A stretch of 25,504 bases of DNA, from the NCBI GenBank assembly GCA_035636095.1, contig DASPZU010000008.1:1-25504 (forward strand), in the 5' to 3' direction. The position numbers were made by a program, and so were the translations under genes. Below are positions 22,209 through 25,504 of the stretch, in pieces (position 1 is the stretch's first letter; the number at the start of each line of letters is the position of its first letter). Under the pieces are notes generated by a model. It was given only the letters and a program-made list of their open reading frames with translations. It ran no database searches and was not told the origin of the DNA. The DNA comes from Gp7-AA10 sp035636095 (lineage in GTDB: Bacteria > Acidobacteriota > Thermoanaerobaculia > Gp7-AA8).

Positions 22209-23470
22209 AGGATGAACATCGCGATGCCGGCGCCGAACATCACCAGCGCGGTGACCGCGACCGTGATCTGACTCAGCTTCGAGCTGGGCTGGCTGTGCAT
22301 GATGATCGGATCGCGCGAGACGATGAGAATCCCGACCAGCAGGAACGGTGCGAGGACACCGTTGATGATCCCCGACCAGTACAGAATGCGAATCGGGTTG
22401 ACGTTCATGAAATCGAACGCGATGCCGGCCGCTGTGGACAGCAGAACCACCGCGTAAAACGCGCGCGCTTTTTCGAGCCTCTCGTCAAGGCCCTGCTGCC
22501 ATCCAAAGGTCTCCGCCAGCGCGTAGGCTGCCGATCCGGAAAGCGTCGGAATGGCCAGCAGACCCACACCGATCACTCCCACGGTATAGAGGAGAAAACA
22601 TCCGCGTCCCGCCAGCGGCTGCAATGCCTCGGCAGCCTGCCGCGAGGACTCGATCTGCGTGATGCCGGCGCGGTGCAGCGTCAGGGCCGTGGTCACGATG
22701 ATGAAGAACATCACCACGTTGGACACCAGCGTACCGACGCCGACATCGAGACGCCTGGTGTTGATCTCCAACGGCGTTGCGCCGCGACGTGAGATCGTGG
22801 TCAGTCGGCCGATGCTTTTTTCCTCCTCGACTTCCTGCGATGCCTGCCAGAAAAAAAGATAAGGGCTGATGGTCGTGCCGAAGATCGCGACCAAGGTCGC
22901 CCACCCTTGCTTCCCATTGGGGATTTTGGGAATGACGGAATCGCGCGCGACCTGGAGCCAGTCGGCGTGCACGAGAAACGCGGTGATGACATAGGCGAAC
23001 AGGAAGAGCGCCAGCCACTTCAGCGTATTCGCGATGCTGATGTAGCGAAGCCACACCGTGGCGGCGCTGATTCCGATTGCGAAAACAATCACGTAGTAGT
23101 GCGAGTTCCAACCGCTCAGCATCTCTGCCGCGTCAGCCATGCCGGAGAGGTCCGCGCCGATATTGAAGATGTTCGCGAACAGCAGCGCGATCGATGCCGC
23201 GGCCGCGATCGGCGCCGAGAATTTCTGACGGAGTGCTCTCGCCAGTCCGTATCCCGAGACCATGCCGATGCGCGCGCACATCATCTGGACGGCGGCCATC
23301 AGCGGCCAGGTGAGAAATGCAGTCCACAGCAGGCTGGTGCCGAGCTGCGCGCCGGCGATGGAGTACGTGGCGATGCCGGACGGATCGTCGTCCGCGGCAC
23401 CGGTGATCAGGCCGGGACCGAGGCTTTTCCAGAATCTTCGCGCGATGTTGGGTCGCTTCGACGACATCAT
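22205..23470 (-). CDS. NRAMP-family divalent-cation transporter with altered metal-site motifs
   Basis: A 421-residue membrane protein with about 11 helices of the NRAMP/SLC11 superfamily. The helix-1 motif is DDDPSGIATYS (D29-P30-S31-G32) where canonical members have DPGN. The helix-6 region is GTTISPYLFFWQAS (S202-P203-Y204) where canonical members have MPH. So the metal-coordinating Asn and Met are replaced by Gly and Ser. Loss of the methionine is known in NRAMP-related magnesium transporters, so Mn2+/Fe2+ uptake should not be assumed. The start was placed at ATG 23470; the adjacent ATG 23467 is equally possible, and neither has a good ribosome site. It is divergent from the cNMP-binding/DUF1003 gene with 26 nt between starts, so each promoter must lie partly in the other gene. 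Its TAA overlaps the ClC-remnant stop. Confidence 0.87.
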   Translation of the reverse strand: MMSSKRPNIARRFWKSLGPGLITGAADDDPSGIATYSIAGAQLGTSLLWTAFLTWPLMAAVQMMCARIGMVSGYGLARALRQKFSAPIAAAASIALLFANIFNIGADLSGMADAAEMLSGWNSHYYVIVFAIGISAATVWLRYISIANTLKWLALFLFAYVITAFLVHADWLQVARDSVIPKIPNGKQGWATLVAIFGTTISPYLFFWQASQEVEEEKSIGRLTTISRRGATPLEINTRRLDVGVGTLVSNVVMFFIIVTTALTLHRAGITQIESSRQAAEALQPLAGRGCFLLYTVGVIGVGLLAIPTLSGSAAYALAETFGWQQGLDERLEKARAFYAVVLLSTAAGIAFDFMNVNPIRILYWSGIINGVLAPFLLVGILIVSRDPIIMHSQPSSKLSQITVAVTALVMFGAGIAMFIL

Positions 23471-23496
23471 GCAAGATGGTAATCTAGGGATAGCCC

Positions 23497-24372
23497 GTGA
23501 CAAGACAAGAGCTTCTCGCGCACATCCCGCTATTTGAGTCTTTGACTCCGCAGGATCTCGACGCTCTGTCGAAGCGTTTGGAGCAGACCGACTATGCCGA
23601 GGGAGACGTCATCTTCAAACAGGGCGATGAAGGTTCCTCGCTATTCGTCATCGACGAAGGGGCGGTGGAGATTTCGTACGGCGAGGGCCGCGGCCGCGTG
23701 GTCCTGGCCACGCTCTTCAACGGCCAGTATTTCGGCGAGCTTTCCCTTTTCGACGGGGCGCCGCGCTCCGCGACCGCTACTGCGACAAAGCAATCGCGGC
23801 TGATCCGTCTCGACCGCGACGATCTGGTCGACTTCGTGAACAAGAATCCGTCCGCAGCTCTGCGCATCATCGCGGAGATGAGCGAGCGGTTGCGCCAGAC
23901 CAACGAGTTGATGTCGCGTCAGGTCTCCCGCAACGTCCTCGAGGAAGAGCAGGAGCATCTCACCCTCGGCCAGCGCGTGGCCGATCGGGTTGCATCGTTC
24001 GGTGGGTCGTGGCCTTTCATTATTCTTTTCACCGCGATCATGATGGTATGGATCGGGATCAATATTGCGCGGATCGCAAATTACGATCCCTATCCATTCA
24101 TCCTTCTCAACCTTGTGCTCTCCACGCTGGCCGCCGTTCAGGCACCGATCATCATGATGAGTCAGAACCGCCAGTCATCGAAAGACAAGCTGCTGGCGGA
24201 GAATGACTACCAGGTCAATCTAAAAGCGGAGATGGAGATCACTGCCTTGTTGCGTGGACAGGCAGAGGTGTTGGCGCGCTTGGCATTTCTCGAACGGGTG
24301 GTCAGCCGCCGTGCCTCCACCGATGGAGTCAACGCCAAGACGGGGCCCCAACCGGTCGTCAGGGGCGATTAA
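23497..24372 (+). CDS. Cyclic-nucleotide-binding domain fused to DUF1003 membrane domain
   Basis: A 291-residue protein. Residues 1-135 or so are a CRP/CAP-type cyclic-nucleotide-binding domain: GDVIFKQGDEGSSLFVIDEG, and a phosphate-binding cassette FGELSLFDGAPRSAT (about 79-93) with the Gly, Glu and Arg needed to hold cNMP. A helical linker follows. From about 150 (LTLGQRVADRVASFGGSWPFI) to 265 it matches DUF1003, with two membrane helices (FIILFTAIMMVWIGINIARI, FILLNLVLSTLAAVQAPIIMM) and the SQNRQSSKDKLLAENDYQVN tail. DUF1003 function is unknown. The GTG at 23497 follows AGGG; the MTRQELL start matches that of the neighbouring fusion. Its TAA overlaps the convergent MgtE-fusion stop by 4 nt (TTAA). 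Confidence 0.9.
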   Translation: MTRQELLAHIPLFESLTPQDLDALSKRLEQTDYAEGDVIFKQGDEGSSLFVIDEGAVEISYGEGRGRVVLATLFNGQYFGELSLFDGAPRSATATATKQSRLIRLDRDDLVDFVNKNPSAALRIIAEMSERLRQTNELMSRQVSRNVLEEEQEHLTLGQRVADRVASFGGSWPFIILFTAIMMVWIGINIARIANYDPYPFILLNLVLSTLAAVQAPIIMMSQNRQSSKDKLLAENDYQVNLKAEMEITALLRGQAEVLARLAFLERVVSRRASTDGVNAKTGPQPVVRGD

Positions 24373-25415
24373 AGAAGCGCACCGCGCAGGATGATCGCTG
24401 CGATCGTGAAGTAAATCACTAGTCCGGTGACGTCCACCAGAGTCGCGACGAATGGCGCGGAACTCGTTGCTGGATCGAAACCGAGCGCTCGCAGGATGAA
24501 GGGCAGCATACTCCCGGCCACGGTTCCGAACGTCACCACGCCGATCAGGCTCACCCACACGGTGGAGGCGACCGAGAGATAGCTCTTGGTGTAATCCGTC
24601 CAGCCGGCCAGTTGCCACGCAACGATGCGCGTGAACCCGATCGCGCCGAGCATGGCTCCCAGGACCACGCCCGACATGACTTCGCGTCCGAACACTCGAT
24701 ACCAGTCGCGCAATCGCAGTTCCTTGAGCGCCAGGGCACGAATGATCAGCGATGTTCCTTGCGACCCGGAGTTGCCGCCGCTGCTGATGATCAGCGGCAC
24801 GAACAGTGCGAGAACGACCGCGCTCGCGATCTCGGCTTCGTAGTGCGCCATTGCGGTCGCGGTCAGCATCTCGCCCAGAAAAAGAACGGCCAGCCAGCCG
24901 CCGCGCTTTTTGACCATCTTCCAGAATCCGACCGAGGTATAGGGGGCATCGAGAGCCTCCATGCCTCCCATCTTCTGCATATCCTCGGTCGCCTGCGCAA
25001 CCAGCTCGTTGGTGTGGCGGAGGCGCGATCCCAGCTCCGCCATGATGATCAAGCCGGCGGCAGGATCTTTCTTGATGAAATCGACGAAATCGTCGCGCTC
25101 GAGGGTCAGGACGACCGCTGGCTCGAGCGCGCGAACCGTCGCCGAACGCGGCGCATCATCGAAGAGGGAGAGCTCGCCAAAGTAATGTCCGACGCCCAGA
25201 CGCGCCAGCTCGACATGTCTCTTTCCTTGGCCATAGCTGATCTCGACCGCACCGTCTTCGATGATGTACAACCGCGCGCCTTTGTCGCCTTCACGGAGGA
25301 TGATCTGCCCCACGGCGAAACGATCCTCATCCATCCGCTTGCTCAGCGCGGCCAGGTCATCCGCGGGAAGATTCTGAAAGAACGAGACCTTCGACAGCAG
25401 CTCTTCGCGTGTCAC
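24369..25415 (-). CDS. Cyclic-nucleotide-binding domain fused to MgtE magnesium-channel membrane domain
   Basis: A 348-residue protein. Residues 1-140 or so are a cNMP-binding domain with cassette FGELSLFDDAPRSAT. From about 165 comes the MgtE membrane domain: KRGGWLAVLFLGEMLTATAM, then VPLIISSGGNSGSQ and TSLIIRALAL, then GFDPATSSAPFVATLVDVTG with D328 at the place of the Mg2+-selectivity aspartate, and five helices. Standard MgtE has an N-domain and two CBS domains that sense Mg2+ before this membrane part; here both are absent and a nucleotide sensor stands in their place. GTG 25415 is preferred because it gives MTREELL, matching the sister gene, with GGGAG about 8 nt upstream; TTG 25418 is the alternative. 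It overlaps the convergent DUF1003 fusion by 4 nt. Mg2+ transport is inferred from the membrane domain. Confidence 0.88.
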   Translation of the reverse strand: MTREELLSKVSFFQNLPADDLAALSKRMDEDRFAVGQIILREGDKGARLYIIEDGAVEISYGQGKRHVELARLGVGHYFGELSLFDDAPRSATVRALEPAVVLTLERDDFVDFIKKDPAAGLIIMAELGSRLRHTNELVAQATEDMQKMGGMEALDAPYTSVGFWKMVKKRGGWLAVLFLGEMLTATAMAHYEAEIASAVVLALFVPLIISSGGNSGSQGTSLIIRALALKELRLRDWYRVFGREVMSGVVLGAMLGAIGFTRIVAWQLAGWTDYTKSYLSVASTVWVSLIGVVTFGTVAGSMLPFILRALGFDPATSSAPFVATLVDVTGLVIYFTIAAIILRGALL

Positions 25416-25504
25416 CAATCAACTCCCACCCGGTCCGTGAGCTGCGCGCGGGCCTCGTCGCGATCCGCCGTGCCGGGATTTTGGAAATTTTGGGGAGTTT
25501 ACTC
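25416..25504. other. Window-edge stretch with no supported gene
   Basis: This end holds the upstream region of the MgtE fusion (including GGGAG). Leftward, a short frame of about 28 codons ends in a TGA that overlaps the GTG start, but it has a stop just before it and no start codon, so no gene is called. Confidence 0.5.

Noticed and set aside
25416..25504. Short leftward frame ending in TGA overlapping the MgtE-fusion GTG, as if the end of an upstream gene
   Set aside because: A TAA lies in the same frame at the window edge and no start codon is present in the 28 or so codons, so it is not the end of a longer gene unless the sequence is shifted.

Overview
The window is about 25.5 kb of GC-rich bacterial chromosome with tightly packed genes on both strands. 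I see no rRNA, tRNA, CRISPR array, plasmid or phage functions. The gene content (a tricorn-type protease, a HEAT/TonB protein, a Tat-signal nitronate monooxygenase-like protein, a soil-type NCS1/dihydropyrimidinase/PreA set, and a REP-associated transposase) suits a free-living heterotroph of the Acidobacteriota type. That placement is inference from gene content and is not proven.

Layout. 1-5.3 kb: an NCS1 nucleobase/hydantoin permease, a divergent membrane acyltransferase, then a translationally coupled dihydropyrimidinase (hydA) and Tat-signal nitronate monooxygenase-like protein. 5.3-6.9 kb: an exported HEAT-like protein with a C-terminal TonB domain, split in two by what looks like one missing C in a C-run. 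6.9-9.6 kb: a leftward four-gene operon, a PreA-like dihydropyrimidine dehydrogenase lacking the usual ferredoxin tail followed by three overlapping genes for small membrane proteins. 9.7-12 kb: a secreted metzincin-like metalloprotease and a Glu/Leu-type glutamate dehydrogenase. 12.1-15.35 kb: a secreted tricorn protease. 15.35-16.41 kb: a RAYT (REP-associated tyrosine transposase) between 20-bp perfect inverted repeats that also supply stop codons to its neighbours. 16.4-19 kb: an alpha/beta hydrolase and a CoA-acylating methylmalonate-semialdehyde dehydrogenase. 19-21.4 kb: an APC amino-acid permease, a methyltransferase and a small protein. 21.4-22.2 kb: a MarR regulator coupled to the shrunken remains of a ClC chloride channel. 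22.2-25.4 kb: an ion-transport cluster made of an atypical NRAMP transporter, a cNMP-binding/DUF1003 protein and a cNMP-binding/MgtE fusion.

How the genes fit together. Permease, PreA, HydA and the malonate-semialdehyde-type dehydrogenase are pieces of reductive pyrimidine (or hydantoin) catabolism, with glutamate dehydrogenase, an amino-acid permease and a secreted protease pointing to a nitrogen/amino-acid scavenging neighbourhood. They are scattered among other genes, and the PreT and beta-ureidopropionase partners are not here. The right end is the most unusual part. Two convergent genes carry nearly the same N-terminal cyclic-nucleotide-binding module, one fused to DUF1003 and one to the MgtE magnesium-channel membrane domain, beside a NRAMP protein whose metal-site residues are altered. 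This suggests second-messenger-controlled divalent cation transport. Gene ends are very compact: several convergent pairs overlap at their stop codons.
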